Below are positions 9,079-17,530 of a DNA stretch of 64,000 nt, piece by piece. The stretch is from NCBI RefSeq assembly GCF_019924635.1, contig NZ_CP065037.1:3038001-3102000 (forward strand), given 5' to 3'. The stretch comes from Leifsonia sp. ZF2019. Its GTDB lineage: Bacteria > Actinomycetota > Actinomycetes > Actinomycetales > Microbacteriaceae. A program made the translations under genes and the position numbers. The notes below the pieces were generated by a model. The model made no database searches and was not told the origin of the DNA. It was given only the letters and a program-made list of their open reading frames with translations. Position 1 is the first letter of the stretch. Each line of letters begins with the position of its first letter.

Positions 9079-10722
9079 ATGTCCGATGGCCCCCTGATCG
9101 TCCAGAGCGACCGAACCGTCCTGCTCGAAGTCGCCCATCCCGCCGCCGAGGACGCCCGCCACGACCTCGCCGTCTTCGCCGAGCTGGAGCGCGCACCCGA
9201 GCACATCCACACGTACCGGATCACCCGTCTCGGCCTGTGGAACGCGCGGGCGGCCGGTCACACCGCCGACGACATGCTGGCGACGTTGGAGCGGTACTCC
9301 AAGTTCCCCATCCCGCAGACGGTGTCGGTGGACGTCGCCGAGACGGTGGCGCGTTACGGCCGCCTGGTGATCGAGCGCGACGACGAGGGCGAGCTCGTGC
9401 TGCGCTCGGCGGATCTCGCGGTGCTGACGGAGGTCGCGAGCGCCAAGCGGATCGCCCCGCTGCTCCTGGAGCGCCGCGACGACACCACGTTCGCCGTGCA
9501 GGCGTGGGCGCGCGGGCAGCTCAAGCAGGAGCTGGTCAAACTCGGCTGGCCCGCCGAGGACCTCGCCGGCTACACCCCCGGCACTCCGCACGACATCGGG
9601 CTGCGCGAGGACGGCTGGGCCCTGCGCGACTACCAGCGCAAGGCCGTCAGCAACTTCTTCGACGGAGGCTCGGGAGTCGTCGTGCTGCCCTGTGGCGCCG
9701 GCAAGACACTCGTCGGCGCGGGCGCGATGGCGACCTCGCAGACCACCACGCTCATCCTCGTGACCAACACCGTCTCGGCGCGGCAGTGGCGCGACGAGCT
9801 GCTCAAGCGCACCACACTCACCGCCGACGAGATCGGCGAGTACTCGGGCCAGGTCAAGGAGGTCAAGCCGGTCACCATCGCGACGTACCAGATCCTCACA
9901 GCCAAGCGGAAGGGCGAGTACGCGCACCTGGCGCTGCTCGACGCGCTCGACTGGGGGCTCGTGGTCTACGACGAGGTGCACCTGCTGCCGGCACCGGTCT
10001 TCAAGCTGACCGCGGAACTGCAGGCCCGCCGCCGCCTCGGTCTCACCGCGACCCTGGTGCGCGAAGACGGTCGCGAGGGCGACGTCTTCAGCCTCATCGG
10101 CCCCAAGCGCTTCGACGCGCCGTGGAAGGAGATCGAGGCGCAGGGCTTCATCTCCCCCGCCGCCTGCTACGAGGTGCGCATCGACCTCCCCGCCTCCGAA
10201 CGCCTCAGCTACGCGGCGGCCGCGGACGACGAGCGCTACCGCCTCGCGGCGACCGCCCCGGCCAAGCTGGATGTCGTGCGTCAGCTGGTCGACCGGCACG
10301 CCGGCGAGCGCATCCTCGTGATCGGCCAGTACCTCGACCAGATCGACGAGCTGGCGGAGACGCTCGGCGCGCCTCAACTCACGGGCGCGACGCCGGTGGA
10401 CGAGCGCGAACGGCTGTACCAGGAGTTCCGCGACGGCCGCACGCCGGTGCTCGTCGTGAGCAAGGTCGCGAACTTCTCGGTCGACCTCCCCGAGGCGACG
10501 GTCGCCATCCAGGTCTCCGGCTCCTACGGCTCCCGGCAGGAGGAGGCGCAGCGCCTCGGCCGCTTGCTGCGCCCCAAGGAGTCCGGCCTGTCGGCGAACT
10601 TCTACACCCTCGTCTCGCGGGACACCGTCGACCAGGACTTCGCGCAGAACCGGCAGCGGTTCCTCGCCGAGCAGGGGTACTCGTACACGATCCTGGACGC
10701 GCACACGCTGCAGGCGGCGTAG
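9079..10722 (+). CDS. xpb: XPB-type DNA repair helicase
   Basis: Superfamily 2 DNA helicase of 547 residues, an ATP-driven 3'-5' translocase related to eukaryotic XPB/ERCC3. An N-terminal damage-recognition-like domain is followed by Walker A PCGAGKT near residue 205, the DEVH box (VVYDEVHLLP), motif III LTAT and the C-terminal motif VI QRLGRLLRP. The RED-type motif is seen as VREDGREGD. The start at ATG 9079 follows a TAGACT hexamer by eight bases without a ribosome-binding site, suggesting leaderless translation. The upstream partner gene (7108-9000) is conserved beside it. A nucleotide-excision-repair role is from the family, not shown here. Confidence 0.9.
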   Translation: MSDGPLIVQSDRTVLLEVAHPAAEDARHDLAVFAELERAPEHIHTYRITRLGLWNARAAGHTADDMLATLERYSKFPIPQTVSVDVAETVARYGRLVIERDDEGELVLRSADLAVLTEVASAKRIAPLLLERRDDTTFAVQAWARGQLKQELVKLGWPAEDLAGYTPGTPHDIGLREDGWALRDYQRKAVSNFFDGGSGVVVLPCGAGKTLVGAGAMATSQTTTLILVTNTVSARQWRDELLKRTTLTADEIGEYSGQVKEVKPVTIATYQILTAKRKGEYAHLALLDALDWGLVVYDEVHLLPAPVFKLTAELQARRRLGLTATLVREDGREGDVFSLIGPKRFDAPWKEIEAQGFISPAACYEVRIDLPASERLSYAAAADDERYRLAATAPAKLDVVRQLVDRHAGERILVIGQYLDQIDELAETLGAPQLTGATPVDERERLYQEFRDGRTPVLVVSKVANFSVDLPEATVAIQVSGSYGSRQEEAQRLGRLLRPKESGLSANFYTLVSRDTVDQDFAQNRQRFLAEQGYSYTILDAHTLQAA

Positions 10723-10723
10723 G

Positions 10724-10815
10724 TCCGGAGTTCCGACGCGACGCGCCGCTCAGTTCGCCGTTGTTCCGGTGATCTGCGCGGAGTCGAGCCACATCGCCGG
10801 AGTTGCTGGAGGGCC
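10724..10815. repeat. intergenic 41-bp-period repeat, locus A
   Basis: Copies with a TCCGG core begin at 10724 and 10765, exactly 41 bp apart; the first 12 bases agree at 9 positions. A weaker third core (CTGGAGG) follows at 10806. The array fills the gap between the convergent XPB and RibD-like genes. The same spacing and core recur near 41.16 and 62.23 kb. Confidence 0.5.
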
Positions 10816-10822
10816 GCCGGGC

Positions 10823-11575
10823 TCAGGGGCGGACATAGCGCAGCAGCAGGGTGCCGTCGGCGTTCAGCACGTGCGCCAGCTCCAGCTCCAGCGGGACGTC
10901 CGGGGTCGCGCCCGCGGCGATGCGGGAGGCGGTGCCGGCGACGAGCAGCGGGCTGACGGTGAGGCAGAGCTCGTCGACGACCCCGGCGGCGATCAGGTCG
11001 GCGAAGAGGTGCGGACCGCCCTCGCAGTGGATGCGCGCGAGACCGCGATCCGCGAGCGCGGCGACCATCGCGGCGGGGTCGACCCTGTCGACGCCGCAGA
11101 CGAGCACATCGGCGACAGCGGCGAGCGCCTCCCGCTGCCGCCGCGGGGCGGCCTCCGTGGTGACGACGAGGGGACGAACGGGCGCATCGGTGAAGACGGC
11201 GCTGCCCGGGTCGAGTTCGAGGTGCGCCGAGACGATCGCGAAGACGGGGTGGGCGGCGAGGCCGGCGCCCTCCCGCGCGCGCTGCGCGGCCCGATCGACC
11301 CGCATCGCGCCGTAGCCCTCGGCCCGCACCGTCCCGGCGCCGACGACCACCACATCGCAGAGCCGGCGCAGCAGGTCGAAGACGCGGTGGTCGGCATCGC
11401 CGCCGAGTCCTGCCGAGAGTCCCTGCACGGTGGCGGCGCCGTCGAGGCTGCTCACGAAGTTGACCCGCACCCACGGCGCGCGCCGGGGGTCGTCGTAGAG
11501 CGCGGTGAGGTCCCCGTCGGTCAGGGCGTCGGCCGCGGGGAGGGGGTGCAGGCGTCCGATGGCGGGGTCACTCAT
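10823..11575 (-). CDS. RibD C-terminal-like pyrimidine reductase family protein
   Basis: A 250-residue NADPH-dependent reductase of the RibD C-terminal/dihydrofolate-reductase fold. Recognisable segments are VRVNFVSSLDGAATV near residue 36, VVVGAGTVRAEGYG near residue 75 and IHCEGGPHLFADLIAAGVVDEL near residue 180. These are the usual substrate and NADPH contacts. No deaminase domain is present, so it is not full RibD. It overlaps folP by eight bases (ATGAGTGA), which suggests a pterin or folate link, for example a stand-alone dihydrofolate-reductase-like activity. That is an inference from context. Confidence 0.82.
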   Translation of the reverse strand: MSDPAIGRLHPLPAADALTDGDLTALYDDPRRAPWVRVNFVSSLDGAATVQGLSAGLGGDADHRVFDLLRRLCDVVVVGAGTVRAEGYGAMRVDRAAQRAREGAGLAAHPVFAIVSAHLELDPGSAVFTDAPVRPLVVTTEAAPRRQREALAAVADVLVCGVDRVDPAAMVAALADRGLARIHCEGGPHLFADLIAAGVVDELCLTVSPLLVAGTASRIAAGATPDVPLELELAHVLNADGTLLLRYVRP

Positions 11576-12479
11576 TCACGTCTCCCATGTTGTGGCGCAG
11601 GTGGGCGGGGGCGCGCAGCCCGAGGATCGCCTCGGTCATGCGCGCGGCGGCGACGGAGGCGTGCACGTCGTGCATGCGGATGATGCGGGCGCCGTTCACG
11701 ATCGACACGACGGCGGCGGCCAGCGAGCCTTCGAGCCGCTCGCCGCGGGGCGCGTTCAGGGTCTCCCCGATGAAGTCCTTGTTCGAGACGGCGGCCAGGG
11801 TGGGGTAGCCGAGGTCGGCGATCTCGGACAGCCGGCGGGTGAGCTCGAGGGAGTGGAGCGTGTTCTTGTTGAGGTCGTGGCCGGGATCGACGATGATCCG
11901 CTCCTCCGGCACACCGGCCTCCCGTGCGCGCTCGACCCGGTCGAGGAGGAAATCGGCCACCTCGGTCACGACGTCGCCGTATTGCGGACGCGGGTAGACG
12001 GTGCGCGGCTCGGCGAGGCTGTGGGTGATGACCAAGGTGGCTTCGCTGTCCGCGACGACGCGGGCGAGGTCGGGGTCGCTCAGTCCGGTCGTGTCGTTGA
12101 TCACCGTGGCGCCGGCCGCGAGGGAGGCGCGCGCGACCCGGGAGTGGAAGGTGTCGACCGAGATCACGACGTCCGAGCCCCGGCGGAGCAGCTCGACGAC
12201 AGGCACGACGCGCTCGATCTCGTCCTCCACCGGCACCGGCTCGCCGGGGGCGAACGGAGCACCGCCGATGTCGACCCAGTCCGCTCCGCGGGCGACGGCC
12301 TCGAAGCACGCGTCGACGGCCGCTTCCAGCGCGTAGGTGCGCCCCTGGTCGAAGAAGGAGTCCGGGGTGCGGTTCACGACGGCCATGACGGCGACCTGCC
12401 GCGAGAAGTCGAAGGTGCGCGCGCCGATGGTGCGGACGGGGATGCGGAGCGGGGGCAGGTAGGTCTCAGAGCGCGGCAA
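11568..12479 (-). CDS. folP: dihydropteroate synthase family protein (FolP2-like)
   Basis: Would condense dihydropterin pyrophosphate with p-aminobenzoate in folate synthesis. It is 303 residues with a TIM barrel. The pterin and pyrophosphate segments are visible: VVNRTPDSFFDQG near residue 35, WVDIGGAPFAPG, INDTTGLSD and IIVDPGHDLNK. The motif reads NRTPDSFFD rather than NVTPDSFSD, as in the second mycobacterial paralogue, whose synthase activity is doubtful, so a classical folP1 may lie elsewhere. The start is TTG at 12479, inside the 3' end of the flavoprotein gene. It is the middle gene of a three-gene overlapping operon. Confidence 0.83.
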   Translation of the reverse strand: MPRSETYLPPLRIPVRTIGARTFDFSRQVAVMAVVNRTPDSFFDQGRTYALEAAVDACFEAVARGADWVDIGGAPFAPGEPVPVEDEIERVVPVVELLRRGSDVVISVDTFHSRVARASLAAGATVINDTTGLSDPDLARVVADSEATLVITHSLAEPRTVYPRPQYGDVVTEVADFLLDRVERAREAGVPEERIIVDPGHDLNKNTLHSLELTRRLSEIADLGYPTLAAVSNKDFIGETLNAPRGERLEGSLAAAVVSIVNGARIIRMHDVHASVAAARMTEAILGLRAPAHLRHNMGDVNE

Positions 12480-13683
12480 GGTCCACGCTCTCGTCCGTCA
12501 GGCGGGCGGGGTCGAGGCGGTCGCCGCTGCGGATGAGCCGCTGGATGTCGTCCTGCACGTCCCAGACGTTGACGTTCATCCCGGCCACCACGCGGTCGCC
12601 GCGCAACCAGAACGCGACGAACTCGCGCGCGTCCACGTCTCCGCGGTAGACGACGCGGGCGTCCGCCATGAGGGGCGCGTATCCCGAGAACTCCATGCCC
12701 AGATCGTATTGGTCGGAGTAGAAGTACGGGATGTCGTCGTAGCTCGCGGACTCCCCCAGGATGCTGCGCGCGGCGACCGTCCCCCCGGCGATCGCGTTGG
12801 CCCAGTGCTCGTTGCGCAGATGGCGGCCGATCGCCGGCAGGTAGGGGTTCGCGACATCGCCGACGGCATAGACGTCCTCCGCGGAGGTGCGCATCCCCTT
12901 GTCGGTGAGGATGCCGTTCTCGATCGTGAGGCCGGAGCGCTCGCCGACGAGCACGTCCGGTGCGGCGCCCACGCCGGCGACTACGAGGTCGGCCGGGATG
13001 CGCTCGCCCGAGGCCAGCACCACGGCGTGGGCGGCGCCTCCGTCGACGGCGGCCACCGCGCCGGTCACGAAGCGCACGCCGTTGTCGCGGTGCAGTTGCT
13101 CGAAAACACGGCCCAGCTCGACGCCGATCGCGCCGGCCAGCGGGACCTCTCGCCGGCCGACCACGGTCACGTCGTTGCCGTACCCGCGCGCGGCGGCGGC
13201 GACCTCCATGCCGATCCAGCCGGAGCCGACGACCACGACCCGTCGGTGGCCGACCTCCAGGGCCGCATAGAGCCGCTGGCTGTCCTCGATCGTCCGCAGG
13301 CGCAGCACGTCGCCGTGGCCGCTGCCGGGGACTTCGAGGCCGCGCGGGCGCGCACCGGTCGCGATCACCAGGCTGTCGTAGGTGAGCCGGCCGCCGCTCG
13401 CGATGAACAGCTCGTGCGCTCCCGGGTCGAACGACCCGGCCTCGGTGCCGGGAAGGAACTCGACGTCGTGCTCGGGATACCACTCCCCCGGCTTGACGTA
13501 CGCGTCGCCGAGGTCGCCCTCCCCCTTCAGGTAGTCCTTGGACAGCGGCGGGCGGAGGTACGGATGGTGCTCCTCCGCCCCGAGCAGCAGGATGCGGCCG
13601 GCGAAGCCGCGCTCGCGCAGCTCGACCGCGGTCGTGGCGCCCGCGAGACCGGCCCCGGCGATGACGACGGTGTGATTGGACAT
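12466..13683 (-). CDS. FAD-dependent ferredoxin/rubredoxin reductase-type oxidoreductase
   Basis: A 405-residue flavoprotein of the ThcD/putidaredoxin-reductase group that passes electrons from NAD(P)H to a small redox protein. The FAD Rossmann motif GAGLAGATTAVELRERG is at the N-terminus, the second dinucleotide motif VVVGSGWIGMEVAAAARGYG is near residue 150, and the FAD-binding TSAEDVYAVGDVA is near residue 275. The ATG at 13683 is chosen because it places the Rossmann fold at the start (MSNHTVVIAGAG). It overlaps folP by 14 bases. No ferredoxin or P450 gene is adjacent, so the partner is unknown. Confidence 0.85.
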   Translation of the reverse strand: MSNHTVVIAGAGLAGATTAVELRERGFAGRILLLGAEEHHPYLRPPLSKDYLKGEGDLGDAYVKPGEWYPEHDVEFLPGTEAGSFDPGAHELFIASGGRLTYDSLVIATGARPRGLEVPGSGHGDVLRLRTIEDSQRLYAALEVGHRRVVVVGSGWIGMEVAAAARGYGNDVTVVGRREVPLAGAIGVELGRVFEQLHRDNGVRFVTGAVAAVDGGAAHAVVLASGERIPADLVVAGVGAAPDVLVGERSGLTIENGILTDKGMRTSAEDVYAVGDVANPYLPAIGRHLRNEHWANAIAGGTVAARSILGESASYDDIPYFYSDQYDLGMEFSGYAPLMADARVVYRGDVDAREFVAFWLRGDRVVAGMNVNVWDVQDDIQRLIRSGDRLDPARLTDESVDLAAL

Positions 13684-13799
13684 GGCAGCCTCCTCCACCA
13701 CAGCATCCACGGATCGTACGGCCTCCGCCAGCCCCCCGCGTAGGTTGCGCCCCGGCCGCTCACAGGCAGGACACAGCTGCCGCGCAGATACTAGGCACC

Positions 13800-14492
13800 A
13801 TGAACGCCGGACCTCGCATTCTCATCGTCGACGACGAGCCGAACATCCGCGATCTGCTGACCACCAGCCTCCGCTTCGCCGGCTTCGCCGTGCGTGCGGT
13901 CGGCAACGGGGCACAGGCGATCTCCGCGGTCCTCGAAGAGGAGCCAGACCTCATCATCCTCGACGTCATGCTGCCCGACATGAACGGCTTCGGCGTCACC
14001 AAGCGCCTCCGCGGCGCCGGCTACACCGCGCCCATCCTCTTCCTCACCGCGAAGGACGACACCGAGGACAAGATCACCGGCCTCACGGTCGGCGGCGACG
14101 ACTACGTCACCAAGCCGTTCAGCCTCGACGAGATCGTCGCGCGCATCAAGGCCATCCTCCGCCGCACGATGCAGGCCGACGAGGACGCGGTCATCCGCGC
14201 GGGCGAGCTGACCATGGACCAGGACACCCACGAGGTCTTCGTCGGCGACACCCCGATCGAGCTCAGCCCGACCGAGTTCAAGCTGCTGCGCTACCTGATG
14301 CTCAACCCGAACCGCGTGCTCTCGAAGGCGCAGATCCTCGACCACGTCTGGGAGTACGACTTCAACGGCGATGCGGGGATCGTGGAGTCATACATCTCGT
14401 ACCTGCGCCGCAAGGTGGACGCGCACTCGAGCGAGCCGCTCATCCAGACCAAGCGCGGCTTCGGCTACATGCTCAAGGCCGCCAAGGCGTGA
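13800..14492 (+). CDS. OmpR/PhoB-family response regulator
   Basis: A 230-residue DNA-binding response regulator. The receiver domain (about 1-120) has the acidic pair DDE at 11-13, phospho-acceptor D55 in LIILDVMLPD and conserved K in VTKPFSLDE. A winged-helix output domain follows, with SPTEFKLLRYLM and RGFGYML. It is most like the TrcR/PhoP group of actinobacterial regulators. A GATACT hexamer lies seven bases before the ATG with no ribosome-binding site, pointing to leaderless translation. The histidine kinase gene follows 69 bases later. The input signal is unknown. Confidence 0.9.
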   Translation: MNAGPRILIVDDEPNIRDLLTTSLRFAGFAVRAVGNGAQAISAVLEEEPDLIILDVMLPDMNGFGVTKRLRGAGYTAPILFLTAKDDTEDKITGLTVGGDDYVTKPFSLDEIVARIKAILRRTMQADEDAVIRAGELTMDQDTHEVFVGDTPIELSPTEFKLLRYLMLNPNRVLSKAQILDHVWEYDFNGDAGIVESYISYLRRKVDAHSSEPLIQTKRGFGYMLKAAKA

Positions 14493-14561
14493 CTCCTCCC
14501 GTGCTGCGCCCAGCGTACGCACCGGAGGAGCCCAGCACGCACCGCATAGACTGACGGCCTC

Positions 14562-16286
14562 ATGCACTCTCGCCTGCTCGACCGCTGGAACGCGATCTCC
14601 CTGCGCACCAAGATCACGGGTGTCACCGTGCTCATGCTGACGCTGGGGCTGCTCGTGACGGGCATCGGCACCATGTCGATGCTCAAGCCGGTGCTGCTCG
14701 ATCAGCTGGATGCGCAGCTCTCGGCCGCGTCGGGGGCGTCGTACCTCAACACCTACCTCTACGGCACCTCGTCCGACAGCGAGAAGATCGCCTCCGACGC
14801 CAGCCCGTCGGACTACTTCGCGGCGCTGTACGACGCCGACGGGAACCTGGTCAAGACCAACTGGACCAACATCCCGTACTCGCACCGGCCCGCGGTGCCC
14901 GACACCCTGAGCGTCGCCGACGGCAAGAAGCTGCCCGCGGGAGGCTACCCGCTGCAGAGCAACGACGGGCACACGACCTACCGCGCCCTGGCGCAGACGG
15001 TGACGCTGACGAATCCGCCGGGCGCCCTCGGCACGGCCATCGTCGCGACGACGACCACGCAGATCGACACGGTGATGGCGAGCTTCCTCGCAATCTTCCT
15101 CGGCTTCGGCGTCATCGTCATCATCGTCGGCGCGGGCCTGACCCGGATGCTCGTGACCACCACGTTCCAGCCGCTGCGGGAGGTGGAGCAGACCGCCGCG
15201 CGCATCGCCGACGGCGACTTCAGCCAGCGCCTCGGCGGGGCGACGCCGAACACCGAGGTCGGGCGGCTCAACCGCTCCCTCAACACGATGCTGAACCGGA
15301 TCGACCGCGCGTTCAGCGACCGTGCGCGCACGATCGACCAGATGCGGCGCTTCGTCGGCGACGCCTCGCACGAGCTGCGCACGCCGCTGGTGTCGGTACG
15401 CGGCTACGCCGAGCTGTACCGGATGGGCGCCCTCCAGACCCCGGAGGACGTCGCCCAGGCGATGGACCGCATCGAGAAGGAGGCGATCCGCATGGGCATC
15501 CTCGTGGAGGACCTCCTCGAGCTCGCCCGCCTCGACGAGACCAAGCCCCTCGACCTGCACCCCGTCGATCTCACGCGCATCGCGCAGGACGCCGCCATGG
15601 ACGCGATGGCCGGGGCTCCCGGCCGCACCGTGACCGTGCTCACCCCGGACCCGGTGCCCGCGGCTGCGGCGCCGGCCGACCCCGACGAGCCGACGCTCGA
15701 CACCGTCCCGATGCCGCTCTCCGAGCTGCCGACCACCACACCGGCGGACAGGCCCACCAACGCGACCGGCCCCATCGCGTTCGCCGGCTCCGCGCTGGCC
15801 CGCCTGCGCCGCAGCCGCCCGCGCCGCGGCACCGAGCCCGTGACCATCGTGACGGCCGAGAAGGTCGTCCTGACGAACCCGGCCCCCGCCGAGCCCGCCA
15901 TCGTGCTGGCGGAGGAGAACAAGCTGCGCCAGGTCGTCACCAACCTGATGGGCAACGCCCTCCGCTACACGCCGGAGGACAGCCCGATCGAGATCGCCGT
16001 GCAGATCGACCACCGCACCGAGCGGGCGTCGCTCGAGGTCCGCGACCACGGCGAGGGCATCCCGCCGCAGATCCGCGAGAAGATCTTCCAGCGTTTCTGG
16101 CGCGCCGACACCTCGCGCGCCCGCGAGACCGGCGGCAGCGGCCTGGGCCTCGCCATCGTGTCCTCCATCGTCGCCGCGCACAACGGCTCCGTGGAGGTCG
16201 TGGAGACCGAGGGCGGCGGCGCGACCTTCCGCGTCTCCCTGCCGCTCGCTGCGTCGCCCGCGGCGCCCAAGCCGCTCACGGCGTAG
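14562..16286 (+). CDS. HAMP-domain sensor histidine kinase
   Basis: A 574-residue kinase partner of the preceding regulator. Transmembrane helix 1 is about residues 17-42 (ITGVTVLMLTLGLLVTGIG), then an extracytoplasmic sensor of about 120 residues, helix 2 (FLAIFLGFGVIVIIVGAGL), HAMP, HisKA with H270 in DASHELRTPL, and HATPase_c with N-box NLMGNALRYTP and G-box GSGLGLAIV. An unusual stretch of about 90 residues rich in Pro, Ala and Arg (APADPDEPTLDTVPMP through RRSRPRRG) is inserted between HisKA and the ATPase. TAGACT lies nine bases upstream of the ATG with no Shine-Dalgarno. The stimulus is unknown. Confidence 0.9.
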   Translation: MHSRLLDRWNAISLRTKITGVTVLMLTLGLLVTGIGTMSMLKPVLLDQLDAQLSAASGASYLNTYLYGTSSDSEKIASDASPSDYFAALYDADGNLVKTNWTNIPYSHRPAVPDTLSVADGKKLPAGGYPLQSNDGHTTYRALAQTVTLTNPPGALGTAIVATTTTQIDTVMASFLAIFLGFGVIVIIVGAGLTRMLVTTTFQPLREVEQTAARIADGDFSQRLGGATPNTEVGRLNRSLNTMLNRIDRAFSDRARTIDQMRRFVGDASHELRTPLVSVRGYAELYRMGALQTPEDVAQAMDRIEKEAIRMGILVEDLLELARLDETKPLDLHPVDLTRIAQDAAMDAMAGAPGRTVTVLTPDPVPAAAAPADPDEPTLDTVPMPLSELPTTTPADRPTNATGPIAFAGSALARLRRSRPRRGTEPVTIVTAEKVVLTNPAPAEPAIVLAEENKLRQVVTNLMGNALRYTPEDSPIEIAVQIDHRTERASLEVRDHGEGIPPQIREKIFQRFWRADTSRARETGGSGLGLAIVSSIVAAHNGSVEVVETEGGGATFRVSLPLAASPAAPKPLTA

Positions 16287-16339
16287 GCTGCGCCGCCTGC
16301 GCTGCCCTTCGGGTCAATTGCGTCGCGCCCGCTGCCCCT

Positions 16340-16379
16340 CGGGACGACCGCGGCGCGGCGGCGTGCCGCGGTCGTCCCG
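16340..16379. terminator. strong 15-bp hairpin between convergent genes
   Basis: Arms 16340-16354 and 16365-16379 are exact inverted complements (CGGGACGACCGCGGC), with a ten-base GC-rich loop. There is no T-run. The position, 54 bases after the kinase stop and 69 before the end of the convergent lipoprotein gene, fits a bidirectional terminator. Confidence 0.7.
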
Positions 16380-16447
16380 ACGGGCCGCGGTCGGGACGTG
16401 CGACGCAGCATGAGCCGCGGGGCGACCCGCGTGTCGGGGAGACGCGG

Positions 16448-17527
16448 TCAGAGCTTCCCGGCCGCCCACTGCACCATCGCGAGGGCGCGCGACGGGTCGG
16501 TGTCGGTCGAGTGGAACTCGATCCATCGACCGCCGACGACGGCGTCGACGGAGACGAACGGGGTGCTCTCGACCTCGCCGTTCCAGACGAGCGCCGGATA
16601 CTCCTCGCCCTTCACCGTGATCGTCTCGCTGTGTGCGCTCGCATCCTGGGCGAGCACGGCCGCGCGCAGCCGGTCGTAGACGCCGGGGGCGGCGGGCAGC
16701 ACCGAGAGGCTGCCGAGGTACCCGCTGCCGACCGCGGTGCCGCCGCCGCTGCCGCCATCTCCCCGCCCGAACACGCAGAGCGTCGTGCCGCCCATCCGCA
16801 GCACGGCGGAATCCACCCGGAACGTCGCGTCAACGTCCATCGGAGTGACCGCGGGCAGGTCGTAGGTTGTCTGCATCTGCGCGCGCAGATCGTCGGCGGA
16901 ACAGTCGAGCGGCGCACCGGTCGCCGCGGCCGGGGCGGACGACACCTCCGCCGTGACGGTCGGCAGCATCCGCTGCACGGCGCCATGGAAACCCGCCTCG
17001 GTGAGCCCCGCGACCGCGGCCGCCCGCAGGTCGACCGCGAGCCACGCACCGCCGACCAGGACGTTGGTGCGGCACCACACCGTCGGCGTCAGCGCGCAGT
17101 CGCCGCCCAGGGAGACCCCGCCCTGGTAATCGGCGCCGGGCGTGGCGACATCGGGATGCTCGGCGGCGAGCTGTCCCCACCCGTCCGCAGCGTGCGGGAG
17201 CACCTCGACCGTCAGGGTGTCCTTCCCGTGCGTCCACCCGCAGGAGGAGCCTCCCACCGCCGGCAGTGCGAGTGGGCCTGCAGCGGCGACGGAGGTGGTG
17301 ATCCCGGCGACGTCGGTGACCGGCTTCGCGTCGGCGCCGAGGAACGCGGTGAGATCCGCATCGTCGACGACAGCCGGGCAGTCGAGCGCGAACGCGGCGG
17401 CCGGGGTGGGCGTCGGCGTGCGGGAGGCGGAGGCTCCCGGATCGGGGATGCCGAGGAGCGAGCACCCGCTGAGGACGAGAGCGACAACGAGGGCGCTGAT
17501 GGCGGCTGTACCGACGCGGAGGGACAT
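16448..17527 (-). CDS. predicted lipoprotein, paralogue of the adjacent gene
   Basis: A 359-residue exported protein of unknown function. The signal peptide ends in the lipobox LVLSGCS, so the mature N-terminus should be lipidated Cys near residue 22. After a Pro/Thr-rich linker come two similar modules, each opening with a Cys (CPAVVDDADLTAFLG and CSADDLRAQMQTTY) and containing paired cysteines such as SSCGWTHG. The gene lies three bases after the next lipoprotein gene and matches it along its length (for example VLVGGAWLAV against VLVEGAWLRV), a tandem duplication. No enzyme motif is visible. Confidence 0.75.
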   Translation of the reverse strand: MSLRVGTAAISALVVALVLSGCSLLGIPDPGASASRTPTPTPAAAFALDCPAVVDDADLTAFLGADAKPVTDVAGITTSVAAAGPLALPAVGGSSCGWTHGKDTLTVEVLPHAADGWGQLAAEHPDVATPGADYQGGVSLGGDCALTPTVWCRTNVLVGGAWLAVDLRAAAVAGLTEAGFHGAVQRMLPTVTAEVSSAPAAATGAPLDCSADDLRAQMQTTYDLPAVTPMDVDATFRVDSAVLRMGGTTLCVFGRGDGGSGGGTAVGSGYLGSLSVLPAAPGVYDRLRAAVLAQDASAHSETITVKGEEYPALVWNGEVESTPFVSVDAVVGGRWIEFHSTDTDPSRALAMVQWAAGKL

Positions 17528-17530
17528 GGG

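Noticed and set aside
11568-12479. Certain assignment as the only folate-pathway dihydropteroate synthase
   Set aside because: The motif NRTPDSFFD resembles the second mycobacterial paralogue, whose activity is uncertain, so the family name is kept but the pathway role is not asserted.
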